Below, piece by piece: positions 1 to 5,784 of a stretch of DNA of 6,683 nt. The stretch comes from Chloroflexota bacterium. Lineage in GTDB: Bacteria > Chloroflexota > Limnocylindria > Limnocylindrales > CSP1-4. Within the stretch, counting starts at the first letter, position 1; every line of letters begins with the position of its first letter. The position numbers and the translations under genes were made by a program. The notes beneath the pieces are model-generated. The model was not told the origin of the DNA and did no database searches. It saw only the letters and a list, made by a program, of their open reading frames with translations. The stretch is taken from NCBI GenBank assembly GCA_021785115.1, contig JAJYGO010000398.1, forward strand, positions 1-6,683. Direction: 5' to 3'.

Positions 1-830
1 GTCTCGCCGGTGAAGGCGACTCCCGTCCCCGAATCGTCGCCCATGTTGCCGAACACCATCGTCACGACGTTCACGGCCGTGCCGAGGTCGTCGGGGATCT
101 TGTTGTACTTGCGGTACTCGCGGGCGCGCTCGCCGAACCAGGAGACGAAGACGGCCTTGGTGGCGAGGTCGAGCTGCTCGTACGGGTCCGCCGGGAACTC
201 GCGGCCGGTCTGATCCCGGACGATCCCCTTGAACGTCGCGACGAGGTCGCGGAGGTCCGCCGCCGGGAGGTCGGAGTCGGCCTTCGTCCCGCGGGCGGCC
301 TTCTTCGCCTCGAGCGGCTCGTCGAACCTGCGGCCGTCGATCCCCAGGACGATCCGGCCGAACATCGCGACGAAGCGGCGGTAGGCGTCCCACCCGAAGC
401 GCTCGTTGCCGGTGAGGGCGACGAGCCCGGCCAGGGTCTCCTCGTTGAGGCCGAGGTTGAGGACGGTGTCCATCATCCCCGGCATCGAGAACTTCGCCCC
501 GGAGCGGACGGACACGAGGAGCGGGCTCCGCGGGTCGCCGAAGCCCTTGGCGGTCCGTGCCTCGACCTCCTTCACCGCCTCGAGGACGTCGTCCCAGAGA
601 CCGGCCGGGAGCTGCCGGCCGGCTGCGAAGTAGTCGTTGCAGGCCTCGGTCGTGATCGTGAAGCCGGGCGGCGTCGGCAGCCCCGCGTTCGTCATCTCGG
701 CGAGGCCGGCGCCCTTCCCGCCAAGGAGGTCCTTCATGGACCCGTTGCCTTCCGCCCGGCCGTCGCCCCAGGCGTAGATGTAGCGCTTGGCGGCCCTGTG
801 GGCGCGCATGGACGGAACGGCGTCGGGCAT
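1..830 (-). CDS. ppdK: Pyruvate, phosphate dikinase, N-terminal part (3' end off the left edge)
   Basis: PPDK interconverts pyruvate + ATP + phosphate and phosphoenolpyruvate + AMP + PPi in the cytoplasm. The 276 complete codons visible cover part of the N-terminal nucleotide-binding region. Recognisable family motifs are YIYAWGDGRAEGN (residues 17-29), LLGGKGAGLAEM (35-46), SVRSGAKFSMPGMMDTVLNL (107-126) and GTAVNVVTMVFGNMGDDSGTG (250-270). The start at 830 is preferred because AGGGAG lies 10 nt upstream (841-846). An in-frame ATG at 809 is nearer to where most PPDKs begin (M-x-YVYxFGDG) but has no ribosome binding site. The last residues read GVAFTGE, whereas family members I remember usually read GVAFTRxPxTGE, so a few residues, including an Arg, seem to be missing. 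The phosphohistidine and PEP-binding domains lie outside the window. The gene is divergent from the Fpr/Nfn genes. Confidence 0.96.
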   Translation of the reverse strand, partial: MPDAVPSMRAHRAAKRYIYAWGDGRAEGNGSMKDLLGGKGAGLAEMTNAGLPTPPGFTITTEACNDYFAAGRQLPAGLWDDVLEAVKEVEARTAKGFGDPRSPLLVSVRSGAKFSMPGMMDTVLNLGLNEETLAGLVALTGNERFGWDAYRRFVAMFGRIVLGIDGRRFDEPLEAKKAARGTKADSDLPAADLRDLVATFKGIVRDQTGREFPADPYEQLDLATKAVFVSWFGERAREYRKYNKIPDDLGTAVNVVTMVFGNMGDDSGTGVAFTGE

Positions 831-903
831 CGGGCGGGTTCTCCCTGTCTGGGTCGGGGCGGGGCGCGAGGCGGCCCCGCGGGCGGTCCGTGCGTCACGG
901 CGG

Positions 904-909
904 ATTGTA
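904..909 (-). promoter_or_regulatory. Possible -10 element for ppdK
   Basis: On the minus strand this hexamer reads TACAAT, a five-of-six match to TATAAT in an otherwise extremely GC-rich stretch. It would place the ppdK transcript start near 897, with a leader of about 65-70 nt before the ATG at 830. I see no convincing -35 hexamer 17 bp upstream, so this rests on the -10 alone. Confidence 0.3.
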
Positions 910-1036
910 CCGAGCGTCCCGCGCGAGGGCCGGGACCGGTCGGCCCGCTCTCGGGGGCCGGACCGCCCGCGGGCCCCGGGAGGGCGAGCGGCCGCGGCCC
1001 GTCGGCCCCGTGCGGGACCGCCCGCAGGCCCCGGCG

Positions 1037-1042
1037 TACACT
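1037..1042 (+). promoter_or_regulatory. Possible -10 element for the Fpr-type reductase gene
   Basis: TACACT matches TATAAT at four of six positions and is one of few A/T-containing hexamers in this intergenic region. It would give a leader of about 45 nt before the ATG at 1095. No clear -35 is visible, so confidence is low. Confidence 0.25.
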
Positions 1043-1094
1043 CGTCGCGACGCCGCGCCGGCGGCGGCAGGCCGAGCAGGAGAGCCGCCCGTTC

Positions 1095-1916
1095 ATGACC
1101 CACCACGTCGCGGACACCCGCGTCATCGCCGAGGAGGCGCCCCAGTACAACGCGACCCTCGTCCGGCGCGTCGACCACACGCCGGAGCTCGCCTCCTTCT
1201 GGGTGAAGGTCGACGGCAACCCCGTCCCGTTCGAGCCGGGCCAGTACATGACGATCGGGGTCTTCGCCGACGACAAGCTCTGGCAGCGGCCCTACTCGGT
1301 GGCGTCCGCGCCGGCCGTCGCCGGGAGCGAGGGCTACGAGTTCTACGTGCGGCTCGTCCCGGTGATCCGGTTCACGACGCTCCTGTGGCGGCTGCAGCCC
1401 GGGGCCCGGATGCGGATGATCGGCCCGAAGGGCAAGTTCATGCTCGAGCCGGACGACCGGCGAACCCACCTCTACGTCTCGACGGGCACCGGCCTCGCGC
1501 CGTTCGTGTCGATGATCCGCGAGACCCGCGCCCAGGGGAAGCCGCGGAAGACGGTCGTCCTCCACGGCGTCTCGCACGCCTCGGACCTCGGGTACCGCGA
1601 CGAGCTCGAGGCGATGGCCCGCGACAGGTCGTACCCGCTCCGGTACGTCTCCACGGTCTCCCGCCCCGCGGATCCCCGGAACGCGGAGTGGACCGGGCGG
1701 ACGGGGCGGGTGGAGGTCGTCGTCGGCGACGTCTGCCACGACCTGGGCCTGCGCGCCGACCAGACCGTCGTCTACATCTGCGGCAACCCCGAGATGATCC
1801 TCAACGTTGAGCGGGTCCTCATGGAGCGCGGGTTCCCCGAGTTCCACGTCAAGAAGGAGCTCTACTGGCCGAAGGGGAAGGCACCCGCCGCGGAGGGCAC
1901 CGGCGCCGTCGGCTGA
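1095..1916 (+). CDS. fpr: Fpr-type ferredoxin (flavodoxin)-NADP+ reductase
   Basis: A soluble FAD flavoprotein of 273 residues, predicted to pass electrons between NADP(H) and ferredoxin or flavodoxin. The FAD-binding beta-barrel carries RPYSVASAP (65-73), the RxYS flavin motif. The NADP-binding half carries GTGLAPFVSM (131-140) and the CGNPEMI signature (229-235). The end reads HVKKELYW (251-258), as in bacterial Fpr proteins, followed by a 15-residue Gly/Ala/Pro-rich tail. E. coli Fpr is about 250 residues. I chose the ATG at 1095 because AGGAGA lies 11 nt upstream (1078-1083) and the Fpr-like sequence begins right after it; the frame stays open upstream to 798 but only as Arg/Gly/Pro-rich junk. 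Other flavin reductases of the FNR superfamily are possible, but no iron-sulfur domain is fused. It is separated from nfnA by 145 bp, so co-transcription is uncertain. Confidence 0.9.
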   Translation: MTHHVADTRVIAEEAPQYNATLVRRVDHTPELASFWVKVDGNPVPFEPGQYMTIGVFADDKLWQRPYSVASAPAVAGSEGYEFYVRLVPVIRFTTLLWRLQPGARMRMIGPKGKFMLEPDDRRTHLYVSTGTGLAPFVSMIRETRAQGKPRKTVVLHGVSHASDLGYRDELEAMARDRSYPLRYVSTVSRPADPRNAEWTGRTGRVEVVVGDVCHDLGLRADQTVVYICGNPEMILNVERVLMERGFPEFHVKKELYWPKGKAPAAEGTGAVG

Positions 1917-2061
1917 GGCGCGGGAGCCCGACCCGGCCGGGCCCGGCCGCCGCGGACGGCGAAACGGGCCGTTCGGCCCCCGCAACATATGCACGGCGGC
2001 GCATGGGTCGCGCGCGCGCGAGCGCCACCATTCGAACCGAAGCAGTCCCCCTGGAGTCGTC
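1917..2061. other. Intergenic region fpr-nfnA with GC-rich inverted repeats
   Basis: A perfect 16-bp palindrome CGGCCGGGCCCGGCCG lies at 1934-1949, and a second small hairpin (GGGCC, GTTC loop, GGCCC) at 1966-1979. Neither is followed by a T-run, so intrinsic termination is not shown. They could attenuate or terminate after fpr, or be chance structure in GC-rich DNA. A short A/T patch, AACATATGCA (1983-1992), is the only promoter-like sequence I see; no matching -35 is clear. TGGAG at 2052-2056 is the nfnA ribosome binding site, 5 nt from the ATG. Confidence 0.45.
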
Positions 2062-3006
2062 ATGCATCTCGTCGTCGACAAGGCCCAGCTCTCGCCGAAC
2101 GTGACCCGCCTCGTCATCGAGGCGCCGCGGATCGCGGCGATCCGTCGGCCCGGCCAGTTCGTCATCGTCCACCGCGGGCCCGGCGCCGAGCGGATCCCCC
2201 TCACGATCGCCGACGCGGACTCGCTGCGGGGCACGATCACCCTCGTCATCCAGGCCGTCGGCAAGAGCACCGAAGACCTCGTCGCGCTCAAGGTCGGCGA
2301 GGCGATCGCCGACGTCGCCGGGCCCCTCGGGCGAGCGACCGAGCTCATCACGTCGGGGCACGCGGTCTGCGTCGGGGGCGGTGTCGGGACGGCGGTCGTC
2401 CACCCGATCGCCCTCGGCCTCCGCGACGCCGGGGTGAAGGTCACGAGTATCATCGGCGGCCGCTCGCGCGAGTGGGTCATCTTCGAGGAGGAGCTCGGCC
2501 GCGCCGGCGAGGTCATCACCTGCACCGACGACGGCAGCTACGGCCGCCACGGCTTCGTCACCGACGCCCTGAAGGACGTCATCGAGGCCGGCGGCGTCGA
2601 CGCCGTCTACGCGGTGGGTCCGGTCCCGATGATGCGGGCGGTCGCCGAGCTGACCCGGCCGTACGGCGTGCCGACGTTCGTCTCGCTCAACGCGATCATG
2701 CTCGACGGAACGGGGATGTGCGGCGGGTGCCGCGTCCACGTCGGCGGGAAGACCCAGTACGCCTGCGTCGACGGGCCCGAGTTCGATGCCCATGCGGTCG
2801 ACTTCCGCGAGCTGGCCGACCGGCTCGGGACATACCGCGAGTTCGAGACCCGTGCGCTCGAGGTCGCCCGGATGCGGGCGAGCGGGCGGGCGGCGAGCAA
2901 CGAGGCGCCGCTCCACGCGCCGGCCGGGAGCTGCCTGATCCCGGCGCTGGCCGAGGCGGCGGAGAAGCAGGAGGCGGCCGCGGCCGCCGGGGAGACGAAC
3001 GCGTGA
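2062..3006 (+). CDS. nfnA: NfnA, small FAD/[2Fe-2S] subunit of electron-bifurcating ferredoxin:NADP+ oxidoreductase
   Basis: A 314-residue cytoplasmic flavoprotein of the PyrK/NfnA/sulfide dehydrogenase beta family. In NfnAB this subunit binds NAD(H) and carries one FAD and a [2Fe-2S] cluster. Motifs: ERIPLTIAD (43-51), the flavin RxxxT type; VCVGGGVGTAVVHPIA (102-117), nucleotide binding; CTDDGSYGRHGFVTD (154-168); YAVGPVPMMRAV (183-194); and the cluster loop LDGTGMCGGCRV (214-225) with YACVDGPEFDAH (233-244). Cys220, Cys223 and Cys235 are three ligands. The first position is Asp215 instead of Cys, which fits the Asp-Cys3 cluster that I recall being described for NfnA. After about residue 262 there is a 50-residue Ala/Glu-rich tail, longer than in NfnA proteins I know (about 280 residues). 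The start has TGGAG 5 nt upstream. The TGA overlaps the GTG start of nfnB. SudB (sulfide dehydrogenase) is a homologous alternative name. Confidence 0.9.
   Translation: MHLVVDKAQLSPNVTRLVIEAPRIAAIRRPGQFVIVHRGPGAERIPLTIADADSLRGTITLVIQAVGKSTEDLVALKVGEAIADVAGPLGRATELITSGHAVCVGGGVGTAVVHPIALGLRDAGVKVTSIIGGRSREWVIFEEELGRAGEVITCTDDGSYGRHGFVTDALKDVIEAGGVDAVYAVGPVPMMRAVAELTRPYGVPTFVSLNAIMLDGTGMCGGCRVHVGGKTQYACVDGPEFDAHAVDFRELADRLGTYREFETRALEVARMRASGRAASNEAPLHAPAGSCLIPALAEAAEKQEAAAAAGETNA
2989..2994 (+). promoter_or_regulatory. Ribosome binding site that sets the nfnB GTG start
   Basis: GGGGAG inside the 3' end of nfnA lies 8 nt before the GTG at 3003. That GTG overlaps the nfnA stop as GTGA, the usual layout for translational coupling of two subunits made in equal amounts. 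A second candidate, AAGGAG at 3102-3107, is only 3 nt before an internal ATG at 3111, a poor spacing. Confidence 0.65.
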
Positions 3007-4535
3007 CCGACCAGCCGACCCCTGCCCCCCACGAGGAGGCCCCGGGCGCGTCCCACGGCGACTCGGCCTTCCAGCCGGCCTTCGACCATCCGCTCACCCC
3101 GAAGGAGCGGATGACGATCGAGCGGACCCACATGCCCGAGCAGGACGCCCTCCTGCGCGCGGCAAACTTCCACGAGGTCAACCTCGGGTACAGCCAGCAG
3201 CTCGCGGTCCTCGAGGCCGAGCGCTGCCTCCAGTGCAAGAACCCGGTCTGCATCGACGGCTGCCCCGTGCGGGTGAACATCCCCCGCTTCATCGAGCTGC
3301 TGCGGATCGGCGACATGGCCGGGGCCGCGGCGTCGCTCCTCGGCGACAACGCCCTCCCCTGCGTCACCGGGCGGGTCTGCCCCCAGGAGATCCAGTGCGA
3401 GGGCGTCTGCGTCCGGGCGAAGAAGGGCTCGCCGGTCGCGATCGGGGCCCTCGAGCGGTACGTGGCCGACTGGGCGATGGCTCATCCAGACGCCCTCAGC
3501 GTGATCACCCCGGCGCCGAGCGGGCGCACGGTCGCCGTCGTCGGCTCCGGGCCCGCCGGCCTCACCGCGGCGAAGGAGCTGGCCGCCGCCGGCCACGACG
3601 TCACGATCTTCGAGGCCTTCCACGCCGCCGGCGGGGTCCTCGTCTACGGGATCCCCGAGTTCCGCCTCCCGAAGGACATCGTCCAGCAGGAGGTCGAGCG
3701 CCTGAAGGCCGCCGGGGTGAAGATCGAGACGAACGCGATCATCGGCCGGACGTACACCCTCTCCGAGCTGCGCGAGCGGTTCGACGCGGTCTACCTCGCC
3801 GTCGGCGCCGGCCTGCCCGTCTTCATGAACGTCCCCGGCGAGAACCTCAAGGGCGTCTACTCGGCGAACGAGTACCTCACCCGGGTCAACCTCATGGGGG
3901 CCTGGAACCCCGCGTCGGACACGCCGGTCCTCAAGGGCCACCGCGTCGTCGTCGTCGGCGGCGGGAACGTGGCGATGGACGCGGTGCGCACCGCGAAGCG
4001 CCTCGGCGCCGACGAGGCGACGATCGTCTACCGCCGTGGCAAGGCCGAGCTCCCCGCCCGCGCGGAGGAGGTCCATCACGCCGAGCAGGAGGGGATCCGC
4101 TTCGACCTCCAGGTCGCCCCGATCGAGGTCCTCGGCGACGAGAACCGCTGGGTCACCGGGATCCGCTGCATCCGAATGGAGCTCGGCGAGCCCGACGCCT
4201 CCGGTCGGCGGCGACCGGTCCCGATCCCCGGCTCGGAGTTCGTCATCGAGTGCGAGATGGTGGTCGTCGCGATCGGGACCAAGGCGAACCCGCTCCTCAC
4301 CGCGTCGGAGCCGGACCTCGAGCTGAACGAGTGGGGCTACATCGTCACCGACGCGCACGGCATGTCGTCGATCCCGGGCGTCTTCGCCGGCGGCGACATC
4401 GTTCGCGGAGCCGCCACGGTTATCCTCGCCATGGGCGACGGCAAGCGCTCGGCCCACGCCATCGACGCCTGGCTCGGCGAGTACCCGCCCAAGGGCGAGA
4501 CGAGGGCCGAGAAGGTCGGCGCGGCCGCCGAATAA
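3003..4535 (+). CDS. nfnB: NfnB, large FAD/2x[4Fe-4S] subunit of electron-bifurcating ferredoxin:NADP+ oxidoreductase (GltD-like)
   Basis: A 510-residue cytoplasmic subunit. In the NfnAB family this chain holds the bifurcating FAD, two [4Fe-4S] clusters and the NADPH site, and couples exergonic and endergonic electron transfer among NADPH, ferredoxin and, through NfnA, NAD+. Domains: N-terminal iron-sulfur region with CLQCKNPVCIDGCP (Cys75, 78, 83, 87) and PCVTGRVCPQEIQCEGVC (Cys120, 126, 132, 136); FAD Rossmann motif AVVGSGPAGLTAAKEL (178-193); second nucleotide motif VVVGGGNVAMDAVRTAKRLG (316-335); C-terminal FAD motif GVFAGGDIVRGAATVILAMG (459-478). The first 36 residues are Pro/Ala/Glu/His-rich and absent from most relatives, which begin near MPEQD (44-48). 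An internal ATG at 3111 (Met37) is an alternative start. The GTG overlap and ribosome binding site favour 3003. Glutamate synthase small subunit is a homolog, but no gltB-type large subunit is present and NfnA lies directly upstream. Confidence 0.9.
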   Translation: MTDQPTPAPHEEAPGASHGDSAFQPAFDHPLTPKERMTIERTHMPEQDALLRAANFHEVNLGYSQQLAVLEAERCLQCKNPVCIDGCPVRVNIPRFIELLRIGDMAGAAASLLGDNALPCVTGRVCPQEIQCEGVCVRAKKGSPVAIGALERYVADWAMAHPDALSVITPAPSGRTVAVVGSGPAGLTAAKELAAAGHDVTIFEAFHAAGGVLVYGIPEFRLPKDIVQQEVERLKAAGVKIETNAIIGRTYTLSELRERFDAVYLAVGAGLPVFMNVPGENLKGVYSANEYLTRVNLMGAWNPASDTPVLKGHRVVVVGGGNVAMDAVRTAKRLGADEATIVYRRGKAELPARAEEVHHAEQEGIRFDLQVAPIEVLGDENRWVTGIRCIRMELGEPDASGRRRPVPIPGSEFVIECEMVVVAIGTKANPLLTASEPDLELNEWGYIVTDAHGMSSIPGVFAGGDIVRGAATVILAMGDGKRSAHAIDAWLGEYPPKGETRAEKVGAAAE

Positions 4536-4542
4536 GCGTGTT

Positions 4543-4570
4543 GGCGAATGCGCTCACCTGGCGCGTTGCC
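4543..4570. terminator. Imperfect hairpin between convergent nfnB and the small membrane protein gene
   Basis: GGC-(G bulge)-AATGCGC at 4543-4553 pairs with GCGCGTTGCC at 4561-4570, giving about 10 pairs with one bulge and one G-T wobble around a 7-nt loop. It starts 8 nt after the nfnB stop and overlaps the last codons of the opposing gene. The position suits a bidirectional terminator, but there is no T-run on either side, so factor-independent termination is doubtful. Confidence 0.3.
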
Positions 4571-4943
4571 GGGTCACCGTGATGACGGCTGCGAGTGCCC
4601 CCGCTCCGAACGTGGCCAGCGCGATGAGGGCGAGGGGCCACACGTTCGCCTGCCCGCAGAAGTCGTCCGTCTGCGAGCAGGCCACGATCGTGCTGATGGC
4701 ACCGAACGCGAGGTAGCCACCGGCAGCAACGAGTATGCCGGCCGTGAACAGTGACCGCAGGGCGTCATTCCTCACCAGCGCGACAGCCATTGCGAATAGG
4801 CCCACGACGAGGAGCGCGGCGGAAGCGATCGGAAGAACAGAGACGAGCAATCCCGTCAGGATCCCAGCCCCTATCCCCAGGACGAAGCTCGTCGCGAGCG
4901 GGTGCCTGTGCCGATTCCCCAGCCCGAACGACGTCAGCCCCAT
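4554..4943 (-). CDS. Small membrane protein with four predicted helices, unknown function
   Basis: 129 residues, no family recognised. Hydrophobic stretches at about 16-36, 38-57, 65-84 and 101-123 suggest four membrane helices. Positive residues sit at the N-terminus (RHRH, 11-14), in the 58-63 loop (VRNDALR) and at the C-terminus (RQRAR, 125-129), which predicts both ends in the cytoplasm. The loop between helices 3 and 4 would then be outside, and it holds two cysteines (ACSQTDDFCGQ, Cys89 and Cys96) that could form a disulfide. The frame is open further upstream to 5042, but that part overlaps the previous gene and is charged junk. The ATG at 4943 precedes the previous stop (4936-4934) by a few bases, giving a 10-nt overlap and probable translational coupling; no strong ribosome binding site is visible. 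A role tied to the secreted neighbour, such as anchor, protector or export partner, is only inference. Confidence 0.72.
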   Translation of the reverse strand: MGLTSFGLGNRHRHPLATSFVLGIGAGILTGLLVSVLPIASAALLVVGLFAMAVALVRNDALRSLFTAGILVAAGGYLAFGAISTIVACSQTDDFCGQANVWPLALIALATFGAGALAAVITVTRQRAR

Positions 4944-5740
4944 TGCCCGTACGCCGATTCGATGTCGTAGTGCAGCGGGAGGCACTCGTCGATGGAATCG
5001 CTCGACTGCGACCTTGTCGCGGTCCCGTTCGGGTGTCCCCAAACCCGGTTGTAGTAGTAGTACGTGTAGACGGTAGGAAGCGGCCTACAGAAGTACGAGT
5101 TGCTGAAAACGGCTTCGCTGTGACCGCGATAGTAGCTGGATCCGGGTCCGTAGAGATTACTCACGCTGTGTGCGCCAAGCTGCCACTGGGTGGCGGTGTT
5201 CCAGAACCAGCCTCCAGTTGTGCTGCCAGCGGATACCGTCGAGCCGTTATAGGTCCAGTTGATCTGGGTAAGGTCGGCGTTCACCAGAAGTCCGGCGACA
5301 TCCTTCCATACCACGCGCTGCCACGCGCCCTGGGTGCTGGCAATCCCATAGACGCCATCCCCTGCCTTCTGGGCGCTGGCCGTTGCGAAGATGGAAGTCA
5401 CGTCTGGAGCGTCGGCCTCGAAGGATGTCGGGGAGCCCTCTTCCATGAGCTTCCGACAATGCGCCGGGTCAAGCGCGATGCTACGCACAACCCACCCGCC
5501 TATCGGGATCTCAGTGGGTCCCGACGCGTATCGGTATCGACAGCTGCCGTTCTGAAGCTTCTCCCCCTGGAGCACCCAGGTTCGTGCACTTGCCACGGGC
5601 TCAAGCCCACCGCGAACGTAGGACCATCCCGACAACTCGGCGCCGACAGCAGGGCCTGCGGGCAGCGAGGCTAGCACGATGGCCACCGACGCGACCGTGG
5701 CTGCGAGCAATCTACGGGACAACGAGTGGTGCGATCTCAT
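4934..5740 (-). CDS. Secreted Tyr/Trp-rich protein with four cysteines, unknown function
   Basis: 268 residues; I do not recognise a named family. Residues 1-34 form a Sec-type signal peptide: Arg9-Arg10, a hydrophobic core LLAATVASVAIVLASL (11-26) and a likely cleavage after VGA (32-34). The mature part has exactly four cysteines (67, 95, 218, 253), an even number that suits disulfides outside the cell. It is rich in Trp, Tyr, Ser, Gly and Thr, with NWTYNGSTVS (161-170), GGWFWNTATQWQ (176-187) and YTYYYYNRVW (225-234), a composition common in extracellular beta-rich proteins. The ATG at 5740 is chosen because GGAG lies 4 nt upstream (5745-5748) and it directly precedes the signal peptide; the frame is open to 5845 but only inside the upstream gene. 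It starts 44 nt after the crystallin gene stop and ends overlapping the membrane protein start, so the three probably form one operon. Codon third positions are less GC-biased than in the nfn genes. Confidence 0.8.
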   Translation of the reverse strand: MRSHHSLSRRLLAATVASVAIVLASLPAGPAVGAELSGWSYVRGGLEPVASARTWVLQGEKLQNGSCRYRYASGPTEIPIGGWVVRSIALDPAHCRKLMEEGSPTSFEADAPDVTSIFATASAQKAGDGVYGIASTQGAWQRVVWKDVAGLLVNADLTQINWTYNGSTVSAGSTTGGWFWNTATQWQLGAHSVSNLYGPGSSYYRGHSEAVFSNSYFCRPLPTVYTYYYYNRVWGHPNGTATRSQSSDSIDECLPLHYDIESAYGQWG

Positions 5741-5784
5741 CGGACTCCACCCTTCTGAAGGTTCATCTTCGGCATGCGGCGGTG

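Larger units (their letters stand above)
831..1094. other. Divergent intergenic region between ppdK and fpr
   Basis: 264 bp of very GC-rich DNA between two divergent genes. It contains the AGGGAG ribosome binding site of ppdK (841-846, minus strand), TACAAT on the minus strand (904-909), TACACT on the plus strand (1037-1042) and the AGGAGA ribosome binding site of fpr (1078-1083). Several open frames cross it, but their translations are low-complexity Arg/Pro/Gly/Ala strings typical of GC-rich DNA, so I call no gene here. The stretch 940-1030 is full of short GGCC, GGGCCC and CCGCGG self-complementary runs with no single dominant hairpin. Confidence 0.6.

Noticed and set aside
798..1094. An N-terminal extension of about 99 residues on the Fpr-type protein
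   Set aside because: The translation is Arg/Gly/Pro-rich without family similarity, it overlaps the opposing ppdK start, and the ATG at 1095 has a good ribosome binding site.
734..1276. A minus-strand frame of 180 residues over the ppdK-fpr intergenic region
   Set aside because: It overlaps the ppdK 5' end and the fpr 5' end, is Pro/Gly/Arg-rich and shows no motif or ribosome binding site.
2607..4457. A 616-residue open frame on the minus strand opposite nfnA/nfnB
   Set aside because: It is antisense to two well-supported genes. Its composition (Asp, Arg, Val, Gly, Leu strings) is the mirror of GC-biased codons, with no recognisable domain.
4944..5042. The longer start for the small membrane protein
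   Set aside because: The extra 33 residues lie inside the upstream gene, are charged and have no ribosome binding site. The first hydrophobic helix follows the ATG at 4943 naturally.
5053..5066. A tandem GTA triplet repeat
   Set aside because: It only encodes four consecutive Tyr codons in the secreted protein and is too short to call a microsatellite of interest.
4751..5674. A plus-strand frame of 307 residues opposite the secreted-protein gene
   Set aside because: There is no ribosome binding site or recognisable motif, while the opposite strand has two genes with a signal peptide and membrane helices.
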